64,000 nt of DNA from Perognathus longimembris pacificus (GCF_023159225.1 NC_063170.1:28422301-28486300), one strand, 5' to 3'. Shown: positions 12,830-24,485, counted from the stretch's first letter. Notes: generated by a model not told the origin, from the letters alone. Translations and numbers: made by a program.

Positions 12830-13062
12830 CAAAGGGAACAGGAATATCAAAATCGAGAGACAAAGGATAAAAAGACAAACTACTCCAAAAGCAATACTTA
12901 CAAAACCATTTGGCATAAGCCAACTGAGAAACTCATGGGTGGGAGGGAAAGGGGGAGGGGGAAATGAGGGAGGAAGTAACAAATTATACAAGAAATGTAC
13001 CCACTGCCTTATATATGAAACTGTAACCCCTCTGTACATCACTTTGACAATAAATAACAGAC
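12830..13062 (+). repeat. L1 3' end (first of two in tandem)
   Basis: L1 3' UTR end: AATATCAAAATCGAGAGAC, a G-rich purine tract at 12938-12972, then CCCTCTGTACATCACTTTG and AATAAATAA. Confidence 0.8.
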
Positions 13063-13160
13063 AGGCCGGGCGCCCATGACTTGCCCCTGTAATAATAGCT
13101 ACTCGGGAGGCTGAGATCCAAGGATCACTGTTCAAAGCCAGCCCAGGCAAGAAAGAAAGT
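13063..13160 (+). repeat. B1 monomer between two L1 ends
   Basis: A forward B1-like left monomer (CAGGCCGGGCGCCCATGAC...GCTACTCGGGAGGCTGAGATC...CCAGCCCAGGCAAGAAAG). No Geo or ID right half follows; it runs straight into a second L1 3' end. Confidence 0.75.
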
Positions 13161-13410
13161 GAAAGGGAATATCAAAATCGAGAGACAAAGGATGAAAAGA
13201 CAAACAACTCCAAAAGCAATACTTACAAAACGATTTGGTGTAAACCAACTGAACAACTCATGGGGGAGAGGGAAAGGGGGAGCTGGGAAGGGGCAAATGA
13301 GGGAGGTGGCAACAAATTGTACCAGAAATGTACCCACTGCTTTACATATGAAACTGTAGCCCCTCTGTACATCACTTTGACAATAAATAATTATTCAGGA
13401 AAAAATTTAA
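13161..13410 (+). repeat. L1 3' end (second of two in tandem)
   Basis: Nearly the same 3' UTR segment as 12830-13062, from AATATCAAAATCGAGAGAC through the G-rich tract to CACTTTGACAATAAATAA, then an A-rich tail to about 13425. Confidence 0.8.
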
Positions 13411-13984
13411 ATAAAGAAAAAAAAGAACAGAGTCTATTTGCCTTACTCTTTATGTTAAAATTGATTGGTACATCAGTAGTTTTCCTGCCTTTGGATCATC
13501 CACTATCTACTAATTGTTTTAGCAGCTTTGATGGTCATTGTCAAACCTTCATTTCAGCAGAAATTCCAAAATGTGTAACATTAAATCTTTCACTTTTCTG
13601 TGTATGTTATTAGTTGAAATTTCCTATCTTTAAATAAAGGATCATCATCTCTTTAGTTAACAAGAGATAGATTTGAGATTTTTGGCTGTCAAAAGAAAAC
13701 TTTTTTTTTTCACTATTCCTACCATTCTTAAATCAGTTTCAAAGACTTGTGGTCTGATTATACATATATATAACGTTTTGGTTTAGTAAACTAATTGTGA
13801 ATAAGTAAAGCAAGTCTGGTGGCTGATAAATGTAATAAGACTTAGTTTTAAAGTATTCCTTGATGAAACACATAATTTTTATTTGAGAAACAGCACAAAT
13901 AAGATTATGTAATTTAAGTCTCTATATTAGCTCTGGATTGGACTGTGAATTTGCTAGTGTATTTTTCATTAAGATACATTTTGC

Positions 13985-14310
13985 AGCTGAGCATGGTAGC
14001 TTATATCTGCAATCCCAGCTATTTGGGAGATGAAGATCAGGCGAATCATAGTTTGAGATCAACCCAGGCAAAAAATAAGCATGACCCCAGCTCACTTAAT
14101 AAACTTAGCATGGTAATATTCTTCCACAATCTCAGTTATATAGAATGCATAGGTAAGAGGATGGAGGTTCATGGCTAGCCCCGAAAGAAAACGCATGGCT
14201 CTAGCTGAAAAATAACTAAATCGAGAGTCCTTAGACATGATTTCAAATGTAAAGCACCTGTATACAAGTAGAAGGCCCTGAGTTCAAAGCCTAACACAAT
14301 TTAGGTGTTT
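13985..14310 (+). repeat. B1-B1-ID trimeric SINE (old)
   Basis: Two successive B1-like units (GCTGAGCATGGTAGCTTATA; then TTAGCATGGTAATATTC...CAATCTCAG) are followed by an ID-like end (AGAAGGCCCTGAGTTCAAAG). Diverged. Confidence 0.6.
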
Positions 14311-14544
14311 TTTTTTAATTTTTAAAAAGGTAAAGTTGACAAAATTTGAAAATTCAAACATACTCTGGATGTTATAAATATAATCCAAAACCAGCCCTTA
14401 TCCCAGTAATTTTTTTATAATTTGACATCGTTAGATTTTTGGTGTATATTTAGGAATTTAAGAAGCAAAAGCACAGGTTATTTTGAGTGTAGCTTACCAA
14501 ATATATTAAGTTATATGAAGCTCCACATCTCTCTCCTTTGTTTT

Positions 14545-14650
14545 CGTTCTCTTTCTCGCCCCCCCCCCACTGTCTCTCTCCCTCTCTTCCTCTCTCCCTC
14601 TCTCCCTCTTTCCCTCCCCACATTTCCTTCTCTACTCCTTTCCTCCACCA
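14545..14650 (+). repeat. CT-rich low-complexity tract
   Basis: A pyrimidine-rich run of CTCTC and CCCTC units with a C9 homopolymer. Confidence 0.8.
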
Positions 14651-14758
14651 TCTGGGCTCGCCATATACACAAAATCATTTTTTTTTTTAGATAAAACTTG
14701 TCTTATGAAATTTTAGAAACTTAGTTGCTTTTAACTTAGCAACATTAGAATCTGAAAA

Positions 14759-15001
14759 CTTAAACTACTCTGGAGGCAGAGATTGATTTGAGGCCAGCCT
14801 AGGCAAAAAGTAAACAAGACTGCAGTGAGGACAATAGGAAGAAGCATCTCTGATCTAGCCATGGATAGTCATGAGTAACATTGTGGTCTGATCCCATCCT
14901 GGGCAAAAAATGTAAAGCCCAAGGCTAACCTCAGACAGAGATTCTCCCAACCCAGGTAGGTTCTGGGAGACTGGGTTACCATAAACAAAAAGAAAGGTCC
15001 T
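14759..15001 (+). repeat. B1-type SINE fragments (old)
   Basis: Diverged B1-like pieces (CTCTGGAGGCAGAGATTGAT...GGCCAGCCTAGGCAAAAAG; then CATCCTGGGCAAAAAATG), interrupted at 15002 by a young SINE. Confidence 0.5.
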
Positions 15002-15209
15002 GGGGCTGGGGATATAGCCTAGTGGCAAGAGCGCCTGCCTCGGATACACAAGGCCCTAGGTTCGATTCCCCAGCACCACATATACAGAAAACGGCCAGAA
15101 GCGGCGCTGTGGCTCAAGAGGCAGAGTGCTAGCCTTGAGCGGGAAGAAGCCAGGGACAGTCCTCAGGCCCTGAGTCCAAGGCCCAGGACTGGCCAAAAAA
15201 AAAAAAAAA
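15002..15209 (+). mobile_element. IDL-Geo SINE, young subfamily
   Basis: A full forward copy with a poly(A) tail. AGAAAGGTCCT directly precedes it (14991-15001) and recurs at 15210-15220. It shows the young variants AACGGCCAGAAGCGGCG and GAGCGGGAAGAAG. Confidence 0.94.
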
Positions 15210-15264
15210 AGAAAGGTCCTAATCATTAATCATTGATATGTGAAATTCATTACACTTAAACATT

Positions 15265-15378
15265 GTTCCTTAGCTTTTTCACTTGAGCCATAGCTCTGCA
15301 TCTGGCTTTTTGGTAATTAATTGGAGATAAGAATGTCACAGACTTTTCCACCCAGGCTTTATTCCACCATGAAGACCA
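15265..15378 (-). repeat. B1-Geo SINE fragment
   Basis: A reverse, truncated copy: CACTTGAGCCATAGCTCTGC, then TTGGAGATAAGAATGTCACA and CCACCCAGGC. Confidence 0.65.
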
Positions 15379-16734
15379 TAAACTGACCATAAGCTAGGCT
15401 AATCTATATTTACATGCTCATATTGTCCCCAGTTGGTACATCACTTTCAGCTAAAGATTTAATGGCTAATGAAGAAAATTCTTGACAAATCAAGATGAAA
15501 CATATATAATTGAGGTATCTTTTAGAAATTTCAGGAGACACTTCTCAGAAATAAATACAAGGTTTACAAGCTTTGTAAAAATCTCTGAGAATCTTATCTA
15601 ACCACATATATAGAAAGACTTTTTGAAGACTTGCCTTCATTTTTCTAAAAATACAAATTAAAGCACCCTAAACTTAAAATATCATAAGGTTATCTTATAA
15701 ATCATTTCTATATGGATTCAGTTTGAAATGATTCAAATTCTATTCTAAGTAATAGCTGATGTTTATCAGCCAAGATGAACAGACCTGTTTACTAAGAACT
15801 GCATTTGTTTCTGATATTATCACTTAGGTTCTCTGACAGGAATGGACCAATATGGGAAACAAAGTAAAAGAAAATGTTTTGTTGCCACAACTTCCTAATG
15901 CTCACACATTTATTATGAAACACTTTGGAAAGGAACAGAAATACTACTCTGTTCTTGCTTACTTCATAGATGTGAGAACTAAAGAATGTGAGAATTGAAA
16001 GCCTGAGGGTTGTCTACCTCCCCTCCCCAAAAGACCAACAAAACATTGAATTTGTTACTATGTTTTAATCTTTATCTAAAGTACAAGTCAGGAGTAAGTG
16101 ACAATAGCGATTGGAATATTTAGATAATCCTGACCCTATTCATTCACTTATTCCTCATAACAGCCTTATATAGTATGTTTATCTATTACACGTGTGTGTG
16201 TATGTATGTGTATGGTCAAGATGACTTACAGATATTAGTGTCTTCCCCAAAGTTACATCATGAAAGTCTGTCTCTATAAGTTCCATTTACTGTACTTTTT
16301 ATGTAACTATCATAGTCTTTGTGATCATAAATGTAAGCACTATACAAAAATGTAAAACGTCCATCAAAGAGAAAGAGAACATGCAAAGCGAGAGATCAAA
16401 ATCAATTTTTTTTCACCCTGAAGTATTGCCAATTGGGTTGGGGTTACTCTGACACCTTATAAACACCTAAGCATGCATTTCCAACTAATAAGCATGTACT
16501 CCTATGTAACCATAATACCAGTATTACATCTAAATGTAATTTCTTAATATCATGTAATATCATGCTCCTAGTTATCCTAAATTTTATCATTTATAATTGC
16601 TTTCTTCCCTCTTTAGAATGCATTCCAAGTTTATATATTCAGTTAGTGGTTATTTTTATATAGCCTCTCAATCTAAATATAACATTTCCTGCTATTTTTT
16701 ATTGATTTTTTTTTTTTTTTTGGTGGGGGGTGTT

Positions 16735-17080
16735 ATTTGTTCCTTTGACAGTACTGAGGATTGAACTCAGGACCATGAACTTTCCAGGCACAATACTTTC
16801 CAGGTACAATACTGCTTGAACCACTTCTCTGTTCCCTGTTTACATTTACATTGATTTATGTTTTACTTACTTTATATAATAACATTATATATACCAGTTT
16901 GGGTTGCAGTGAACCTGCTTGTGCTTCTCCTGTAGGTGGGATAACAGGTACTTGCCACTATGTCCAGCCACTGGTTAAGATGAAGTCTCATAAACTTTTA
17001 TGTCTGGACTTTTAACCATGATTCCCCTAACCTTTGCCTCCCAAATAGCTAAAATTACAGGATTAGAGCTACCACGCGAG
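16735..17080 (-). repeat. ID and B1-type SINE fragments (old)
   Basis: A reverse ID-like part (ACTGAGGATTGAACTCAGGA) and a B1-like part (GGGATAACAGGTACTTGCC; CCTTTGCCTCCCAAATAGC). Diverged. Confidence 0.55.
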
Positions 17081-17117
17081 GTGTTTTTTTTTTGTCATCT
17101 TTGTAATGATATACAAT

Positions 17118-17328
17118 TTTTTTCTTTTTTCTTTTTTTTCTTTTTTTTCTTTTCTTTTTTTTTCTTGCCAGTCTTGGGGCTTGTACTTAGGGCCTGTGTA
17201 CTCTCCCTGGCTTCTTTTTGCTCAAGGCTAACACTCTACCACTTGAGCCACTGTACCACTTTCAGCTTTTTCTGTTTATATGGTACTGAAGAATCAAACC
17301 CAGGGCTGCTAAGCCATATTCCCAGCCC
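17118..17328 (-). mobile_element. IDL-Geo SINE
   Basis: A reverse copy with a T-rich tail and a 12 bp direct repeat, ATGATATACAAT (17106-17117) and ATGATATATAAT (17329-17340). The ID half has an internal deletion. Confidence 0.88.
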
Positions 17329-17389
17329 ATGATATATAATATTTTAAGAGATCAGGCTACTTCAGCCTAGAATGTCCTATATTTTGAAA

Positions 17390-17725
17390 TTATCTAGTAA
17401 TAGAGTTTCCTTTTAGTCACATCTGTGCCAGCATTTGTTATTGTTAGTTTTCTTAAAAATGGCCATTCTAACTGGAGTGAGGTGGAATCTCACACCAAAA
17501 TCAATTCAAAGTGGATCAGAGACCTCAATATAAGGCCAGATGCCATGAAAATGTTATAGGAAAAAGGAGCAGGGGAAACACTATGACTTATAGGAACAGG
17601 TTGAAATTTCTAAGATCCAGAATCACAGCAAATTAAAAAGAAAGACTGGATAAATGGGATTGCATCAAACTGAAGAGTTTCTGCATGTCAAAGTAGCTCT
17701 AAAATAGCTGTGGGTCACTTAAGTT
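17390..17725 (-). repeat. L1 fragment with internal inversion
   Basis: From 17405 to 17494 the sequence is antisense L1 (GGCCATTCTAACTGGAGTGA). From 17495 it is sense L1 of an ORF2 region lying further upstream (CAATTCAAAGTGGATCAGAG...GGATTGCATCAAACTGAAG). This is the order expected for a minus-oriented L1 with 5' inversion. Confidence 0.6.
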
Positions 17726-17965
17726 TTGTTTATTGAACTAATTATAATGCTTTTTATCAATCATGTTTATTGGACTAATTATAATACTTTCTATTGATCA
17801 TTTTCCCAAATAATTTTAATCTTTAACTGTTCCACTTAACTATTGTTTCAATGGTTTATCACCTTCACCTCTTTTCAGGCACCCAGTCCCATGAACAGGG
17901 CTAATCCTTAGCTCCCAAAACTCCTGATCACAACGTCTGTCCTGGTTCTTCCTTTTTAGCTCATT

Positions 17966-17968
<3 letters not shown>

Positions 17969-18002
<34 letters not shown>

Positions 18003-18191
18003 CAGTCCTGGGCCTTGGACTCAGGGCCTGAGCACTGTCCCTGGCCCCGTTTTGCTCAAGGATAGCACTCTGCCACTTGAGCCACAGCACCACTTCTGGC
18101 CATTTTCTGTATATGTGGTGCTGGGGAATCGAACCCAGGGCCTCATGTATATGAGGGAGGCACTCTTGCCGTTAGGCCATATCCCCAGCCC
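17969..18191 (-). mobile_element. IDL-Geo SINE with long poly(T)
   Basis: A reverse copy beginning with about 31 T, with GCCTCATGTATATGAGGG in the ID half. The insertion lies beside an L2 remnant. I could not fix the TSD because both flanks are T-rich. Confidence 0.9.
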
Positions 18192-18239
18192 TGACTCTTT
18201 TTTTTTTAATGTCGTCATTTAATGTCCTCATATTACTTG

Positions 18240-19205
18240 CTTTATTTGACCACTGCAAACTCTGGTTTTCTTATCAGGATCCTCCGTGAGCTCCTTATCT
18301 CTCCTGTGAATAAACCTCACGATTTTCTATTCAGCCCTCTTCATCTTTTACCCTAAACACTCTGTGAATATTTACATTAGTTACAATATTATACCACCAA
18401 CTCCCAAATTTACATGGGCTATTTCAGATGAATTTTAGTACTCTTGGAAGCCATAGGCATTTCCACTTAACATGAAAAATAAATCATATTATTTCCCCCT
18501 CCAAGCTTCATCTTTCTTTGTTTCCTATCTAAGTGGTTTTGGTGATCATTTTTTCAATTCTCAAGCCATTTTCTGGTGTTATTCTTTATCCACTTTTGTT
18601 TGGCTTACCATATCTAATCAATTCAGATCTTTAGGAATCCCATCTCATAAAACCATGTTTGAAACCATCACTGTGCGTTCCATTGCAACTACCACTGTAT
18701 ATACCACAAATACATCTTATTTACTTTAGTATCATCTCCTAACTGGTTGCAACCTTCATCTTCTCCTCTAGTTCTGCCTGCAGATATTATCCTAATCTCA
18801 GATCTGATCTTGTTACACTCTTGCTTCTAAACAGCAGAAAGAAGTCCATGTGCCTTTTCATGATGCACAGGGCCCTTCTTGGTTTATTCTCTGCCTAGCT
18901 GTTCTCCAGTTCTTAACTCTCTCTATTTCCATCTCTTCTCTGTGCTCTTGGCACACACAGCTGACATGCTATTTCCTCTACCCTAGACATTTGGCTCCCC
19001 TGCTTGCTTTCACCTGGCTTCTGTATGTGGTTAGGTCTGAACTAGTACCTGTTTTCTGGGAAGGCCACTTTACTCACAGTGTGCAATGGCGAATTCTCTG
19101 CTTATACTTGCTTAAGTTTTTGTCTTTGTACTCTAGTACAATGTCTGCTCCTAGAGAAAGAGACTCTGCCCGCTCTATTCACCATTTAGCTATAATTACA
19201 ATCTT
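18240..19205 (+). repeat. L2 LINE fragment, sense
   Basis: A long diverged stretch resembling the L2 3' region: CTGATCTTGTTACACTC, GACATGCTATTTCCTCTACC, then a GGGAAGGCCACTTTAC-type phrase. An accidental 151-codon frame (18850-19305) lies within it and is not a gene. Confidence 0.65.
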
Positions 19206-19224
19206 TAGAGTTCCTAATTACAGA

Positions 19225-19256
19225 AGCCTGGTGAGAGAGAAAGAGAGAGAGAGAGA
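19225..19256 (+). repeat. GA-rich simple repeat
   Basis: GAGA units directly flank the AT-rich palindrome on its left. Confidence 0.85.
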
Positions 19257-19257
19257 C

Positions 19258-19665
19258 CTATATAGTATATCTATACTATATATAGTATATATCTATATTA
19301 TATAGATACGTATAGTATCTATACTATATATGTGTGTGTATATAGTATACTATATGTATATGTGTATAGATAGATATCTATACCACATATATACGTGTAT
19401 ATATAGTACGCTATATAGTATAGTATATATAGTATACTATAGTATATAGTATACTATATATACTATACTATATATACTATACTATATAGCGTACTATATA
19501 TACGCTATATACTATACTATATAGCGTACTATATGTAGTATATATAGTATACTATATATACTATATAGTATATAGTATACTATATATACTATACTATATA
19601 GCGTACTATATATGCACGTATATATGTGGTATAGATATCTATCCATATATATATATATATATGAA
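19258..19665. repeat. AT-rich tract containing a long palindrome
   Basis: About 400 bp of TATAGTATAC-type sequence. Positions 19370-19420 and 19592-19642 are reverse complements over 51 bp with a single difference, and pairing continues inward for about 20 bp. The centre lies near 19506. It could extrude as a cruciform. Smaller palindromes (CTATATAGCGTAC and related) recur inside it. Confidence 0.9.
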
Positions 19666-19747
19666 GGGTGGGCATAACAGTGAGAGAGAAAAGAGAGATG
19701 GGCAGGGAAAAAATGGAGAAGAGGTAGGGAGTGAGAGAAGAGAGTAT

Positions 19748-19915
19748 TGCCATATGATTAAGAATGTAAGCTCCAAGTCCACTGGATCTGGAATCCAATC
19801 TTAGTTTTGTTACTAGATGAACACATGTTTGGTCTCTGCATCAAGCATTTCATCTATAAAAATGGGGATGTTAATAAAGAATCAGATGTTATAAGGAATC
19901 AAGTGAGAGTATACT
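19748..19915 (+). repeat. MIR SINE (part 1)
   Basis: A diverged MIR in sense: AAGTCCACTGGATCTGGAATC (tRNA-related part and core), then TTCATCTATAAAAATGGGG. It is interrupted by the ID element and GA-rich DNA at 19918-20090. Confidence 0.65.
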
Positions 19916-19917
19916 TA

Positions 19918-20003
19918 AATCAGGGAATGTGGCTCAAGTGGTAGAATGCTTGCCTAGCAAGTAGAAGGCTCTGAATTCAAACCCATACACTACCAAGACA
20001 GAG
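19918..20003 (+). repeat. ID-type SINE monomer
   Basis: A forward ID-like monomer (GTGGCTCAAGTGGTAGAATG...GAATTCAAACCCATACACTA) with a degenerate GA-rich tail to about 20060. Confidence 0.7.
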
Positions 20004-20094
20004 ACAGGAGGATGGAGAGGAGGGGCAAGAGGGGAGAGAGACAGAGACCGAGATAGGCATAGAAAGGAGATTGAAGAGATCCCTGGCAAAGTAT

Positions 20095-20155
20095 CAAGGG
20101 TATTGCTAGAAGCATGATAAGTATATAATAAAGATTAGCTATCATTTAATTCTGT
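20095..20155 (+). repeat. MIR SINE (part 2)
   Basis: An end sequence like the MIR terminus (AGCATGATAAGTATATAATAA...TAGCTATCATT), in register with part 1 across the ID insertion. Confidence 0.5.
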
Positions 20156-20489
20156 ACTGCTTCATGAACACATAGGATGAAAAATAATTCAGTTTCTGTT
20201 TTTGACAGTAAAAGCAAGCATATAGGAATATATGAACCTACTGACAAAAATTGCTTAATTACTATCTAGAGGTCCAAGGTATATTGTGCCTCAATTCCTG
20301 AAAATAATAGAAAAAAATTGACTGATTTCCCAGTGAGACAAAAGTTTAATTCTTACATGAGATAAAAAAAATATTTACTTGCTATAGGGCCAACTGTAGT
20401 ATATTTGAAAATGTACCTTATAAATAAATACTTCATTAAATGGGAGAGTTTATTATAGTTGAAAACAGATTATGGAAACTGACATTTCT

Positions 20490-20699
20490 GGTTTTTGTTT
20501 TTTTTTTTTGCCAGACCTGGGGCTTGGACTCAGGGCCTGAGCACTGTCCATGGCTTCTTTTTGCTCAAGGCTAGCATAGCACTCTGCCACTTGAGCCACA
20601 GTGCCACTTCTGGCCATTTTCTGTATATATGGTGCTGGGGAATAGAACCCAGGGCCTCATGTGTATAAGGCAAGCACTCTTGCCACTAGGCCCCAGCCC
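20490..20699 (-). mobile_element. IDL-Geo SINE
   Basis: A reverse copy with a perfect 15 bp TSD, GAAACTGACATTTCT, at 20475-20489 and 20700-20714. It carries a small duplication (AGCATAGCACTC). Confidence 0.94.
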
Positions 20700-20764
20700 G
20701 AAACTGACATTTCTTAAGGTATGGCTCGTCAAGTGTCCTTTTATCAGAGCAGATAAACAAGTGT

Positions 20765-21060
20765 AAGGTTGAGAAGTGATCTTGCTATGTAGCCTAGGCT
20801 GTCTTTTAATGTATAATTCTCCGCTTTCATCTCCTAGAAGAATTACAGGTATATGTCAACATGTCAAATGTTTCAAGTTGGTTTTAGTACTGGGGCTTGA
20901 ACTCAGGATCTTGCACTTGCTACCAAATATACCACATCCATTCTTGTTTTGTGTTTATCATCTTTTCAGACAGGCTGTCACATTTTTCCACACTAAGACA
21001 CTCCTATTTCAGTCTCCCTAGTAGCTGGGTTCACAAATGTGAACCACTGTGCACAACTTG
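20765..21060 (-). repeat. Composite B1/ID SINE (old)
   Basis: Reverse, diverged: a B1-like complement (TAGCCTAGGCTGTC), then an ID/Geo-like 3' end (TGGGGCTTGAACTCAGGATC), then a second B1-like part (TCCCTAGTAGCTGGG). Confidence 0.55.
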
Positions 21061-21430
21061 ATTTTTTGTTTTGTTTTATATCATATGAAAGAAATATAAA
21101 TGTTAGGTAGCACAGAAAGCAATTTTATGAGAATGTAAAACAATGTGAAAGATTGGGTAGATGATAGAGAAACAAATCCCATTTCTCAGTTCTGGGAACT
21201 CCACTGTCAAGGGCTTACAGGTTTGTTCGTTGGCTAGATCCAGTTGCTGTTTCCAAGATTTCTTCCTGAAAGCTGTGTCCTGTTGTAGCAACAAAGGAGA
21301 TGAGCTTACTCTCTAACTACCATGTTTGTGAGACAGAGACTAGGTAACTTTGATCTGTCTAACTTTGTACTGCAATACTGTAGCTGGGACTAAACATTCA
21401 TCACTATGCATGCCTTGCTTCATGTATTCT

Positions 21431-21636
21431 TTTTTTTTTTGGCCAGTCCTGGGCCTTGGACTCAGGGCCTGAGCACTGTCCCTGGCTTCTTCCCGCTCAC
21501 TCAAGGCTAGCACTCTGCCACTTGAGCCACAGCGCCGCTTCTGGCTGTTTTCTGTATATGTAGTGCTGGGGAATCGAACCTAGGGCCTCATGTATCCGAG
21601 GCAGGCACTCTTGCCACTAGGCTATATCCCCAGCCC
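21431..21636 (-). mobile_element. IDL-Geo SINE, young subfamily
   Basis: A reverse copy with a perfect 14 bp TSD, GCTTCATGTATTCT, at 21417-21430 and 21637-21650. It has the young variants CTTCCCGCTC and GAACCTAGGGCCTC, plus a 4 bp duplication (CTCACTCAAGG). Confidence 0.95.
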
Positions 21637-22019
21637 GCTTCATGTATTCTTAAAGAAGGGAAGTAAACTGTAAATTTCTGTTAAAATGAATTTAATGTTA
21701 CTGCTCCATTTAGCTGTTTTTCTCATTTTCACTGAATTTATTATCTATTAATAGATGATAGCAATTAATTTACTTGCACCTTGGTCGCATATTTTTACTC
21801 TTATTCATTCTGACTGAGTACACTTAATTCTCCAACTGTGATTTACAAAGGGAGGAGAGCACTTTTCTGAACCAGTTAAGCTCAGGACGGCTTCCTCTTC
21901 CCATCATGTTGTGGAAGATTTTCCCATTTGTGGGTTTTATGTAGCCTAAGCCATGCATATGGTTTGGAGAATTCACTGAAACATTGTCTGTCAAAAAAGC
22001 CCCTTCCTACCCCCCTCAA

Positions 22020-22236
22020 GGGGCTGGGGATGTGGTCTAGTGGCAAGAGTGCTTGCCTCCTATACATGAGGCCCTGGGTTCAATTCCCCAGCACCACATA
22101 TACAGAAAATGGCCAGAAGTGGCGCTGTGGCTCAAGTGGCAGAGTGCTAGCCTTGAGCAAAAAGAAGCCAGGGACAGTGCTCAGGCCCTGAGTCCAAGCC
22201 CCAGGACTGGCCAAAACAAACAAACAAATAAAAAGC
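22020..22236 (+). mobile_element. IDL-Geo SINE
   Basis: A full forward copy with a CAAACAAACAAATAAAAA tail. The left flank is C-rich and I found no clear TSD. Confidence 0.9.
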
Positions 22237-22319
22237 TTTCCCGGCATATAGACAGAAAGGTGGAATATTCGTTCTTCAGTGTCACACCAGGTATCCTGGA
22301 AAAGGAATAAATGATACTT

Positions 22320-23029
22320 TGGCACCAAAACTACTGTGAGATACTTCCTTACACCTATTATGATAGCTACTATGGACAGGTGTTATTAAGAGTGAAACCA
22401 AAGAAGTTATTTTACACTATTCGTAGGAATGTAGATTGATGCAATCATGATAGAAAACAGTATGGAGGCTCACTTTAAAGAGCAGATGGGGAGACGAGGG
22501 ATACAATTGTAGTATCTTGCAGCCATTCCTCCAGAGGGTATATAACAATGAAGAAGTGAATAACCACCTGATAAAGATATCTACACCCTTTGAGTTCATC
22601 ATAACATCATTCACAAGATATATTTCAAGATATATCAACAAGTGAATGATGAGAGAAATTATACTACATATATCCAACTGTCTTTTTCAAATGTCAAAAA
22701 AGAGGATATTGTCATTTGCCAGATGAACTGAGAAAACCATTATATGGAATGAAATAAGCAAGATGCAAAAAAATAAAAATAGTTCACCTGACCTATATGT
22801 GAGATTCCAAAGAAAGTAAAATATCCAGCAAGATTAAGATAAAACAGTGGTTACCAGAGGAAACCAGGAAATATGTGTCAAAGAATACAAAATAATCCAT
22901 ATATATATATATATATATATAATGAACAAATTGAAAAATCAAATGTGTAACATCTAGTCTATAGTTAGAAGGAGATTTTTATCACTTGTACCATGGGGAG
23001 GAATTGACGATGATGGATATGTTCATATG

Positions 23030-23074
<45 letters not shown>

Positions 23075-23120
23075 ATATCATCATGTTAGTCCTCAAGTGC
23101 AAACAATAAAATTTATTTTT
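22320..23120 (+). repeat. Old L1 fragment, sense
   Basis: A degraded L1 ORF2 end: ACTGTGAGATACTTCCTTAC, AACAGTATGGAGGCTC and TGGAATGAAATAAGCAAGA. It contains (AT)n at 22899-22921 and (TG)n at 23031-23073. Confidence 0.65.
23031..23073 (+). repeat. (TG)n microsatellite
   Basis: About 21 uninterrupted TG units. Confidence 0.97.
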
Positions 23121-23694
23121 TTAAGTGGTCTAGCTTAAAACCTGAATTTCAGTCCAGCCTACTATGTGGGACTGGTTAGTGATTTCTCGTTCACAGCCTT
23201 ACTGTTCAACTAAGTAAATGAGACTTGAATAAAGCATTGAAGTGTGATGAAGGTTATGCTTAAAAGTGCTTGTAAAATGACAAATGACCAGTAGGCTCCA
23301 GTCATATGTAAAGTCTATATATGCAACATTTACTTAATGATGTTTGTTTTTCAAGGATCTCTTTATCCTGTTGTTGTTTTTCCCCCTTTTTTACTGCATT
23401 CACAGATCTTTCCAGAACTATCTTTCATATTCCTTTGCTGGCATCCAATACTTCCTTTGAATCAAACTGCACCTTTTCCATAGACTTGAATTTTCTTATT
23501 TCTCTGCCTTTGCTGTTTCCTCTGCATCAGAATTTTTAAAATGTCTCTCTATTGACATTTTGAGTTGTATAATTCTTTGTAGTGGGGAGATGCCCTGTGC
23601 ATTGTAAAATGCTTACCATTTACCAACTCTAGTCTCTGCCTTTTTACGTTAGTTTATACAGAGAGATTTCATTAGCATTCCCACTCATGTTTAG

Positions 23695-23995
23695 AATATA
23701 TTTGAATCAACCCCACCCCCTATTCACTCTCCTCACACACTTCCCAAGACAGTTTCAACAGGTTTCATTGTTGTCTACCTTGACCATATTCATTTTCTTT
23801 CATCCTCTTTGTTAGCCAAACAACAGAGGCTAGTAATCCTTCCTCAACCATTTCTTTTTCCTCACCCCCTCCCCCCACTTGTCTATCAACAGACTATTTT
23901 CATACATACTTGTGATATGTTTCAAAATTATTCACTCTTTTTTCATTCCCTTTTCTCCTGCTAAATAATCCCCTAGCTCAATTCGTGATTTTTTA

Positions 23996-24031
<36 letters not shown>

Positions 24032-24325
24032 CATTATATATAAGGATATTTACCCATATGTATATGTCCATGGGCAGGTATCGCTTTTAGATCTAGCTCC
24101 CATTTTAAGTGAACCATGATATCTTCTTTTTTTGAACTTGTCTCTATATACTGTCCTCCAGTTACATCCATTTTCCCACAAATGACATGTTTTCATTTTT
24201 CTCCATGGCTGTGTAATTTCATAGCATGTACATATATACCACTTCTTTTTTATTCATCTGTGGTTTGGCACCTTGGCCAATTCCATTGTTCGGCTGTTGT
24301 GAACAGTGCTTCCTGCACCATGCAG
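23695..24325 (-). repeat. L1 fragment, antisense
   Basis: The complement of an L1 3' UTR and ORF2 end: ACTTCCCAAGACAGTTTCAA, TCCATTTTCCCACAAATG and TTCTCCATGGCTGTGTAAT. A CT/TA simple repeat lies at 23998-24030. Confidence 0.65.
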
Positions 24326-24485
24326 AGTTGGCTGGCTGGCCAACTGGCTATTTACCTATTTATATCTATCTAAAACACATACTTTGTATTGTATAAGTCT
24401 TTGTTATTTTATCTGTCTTTGTTGTTATTTTTATTTGTTTTAATTTTCTTTGCTTGCTTAACAGTGTATAGTTTTTATTGTTGTG

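Noticed and set aside
12809..13337. Overlapping 70-117 codon frames on both strands
   Set aside because: They arise from the two repeated L1 3' ends and share the same peptides.
18850..19305. 151-codon open frame on the plus strand
   Set aside because: It lies in an L2 remnant and runs into the AT-rich tract. It has no recognisable domain or codon bias of a gene.
22053..22310. Recurring 60-90 codon frames with similar peptides (e.g. ALWLKWQSASLEQKEARDSA)
   Set aside because: The same peptides recur at many places because they are translations of IDL-Geo SINE copies in various frames.
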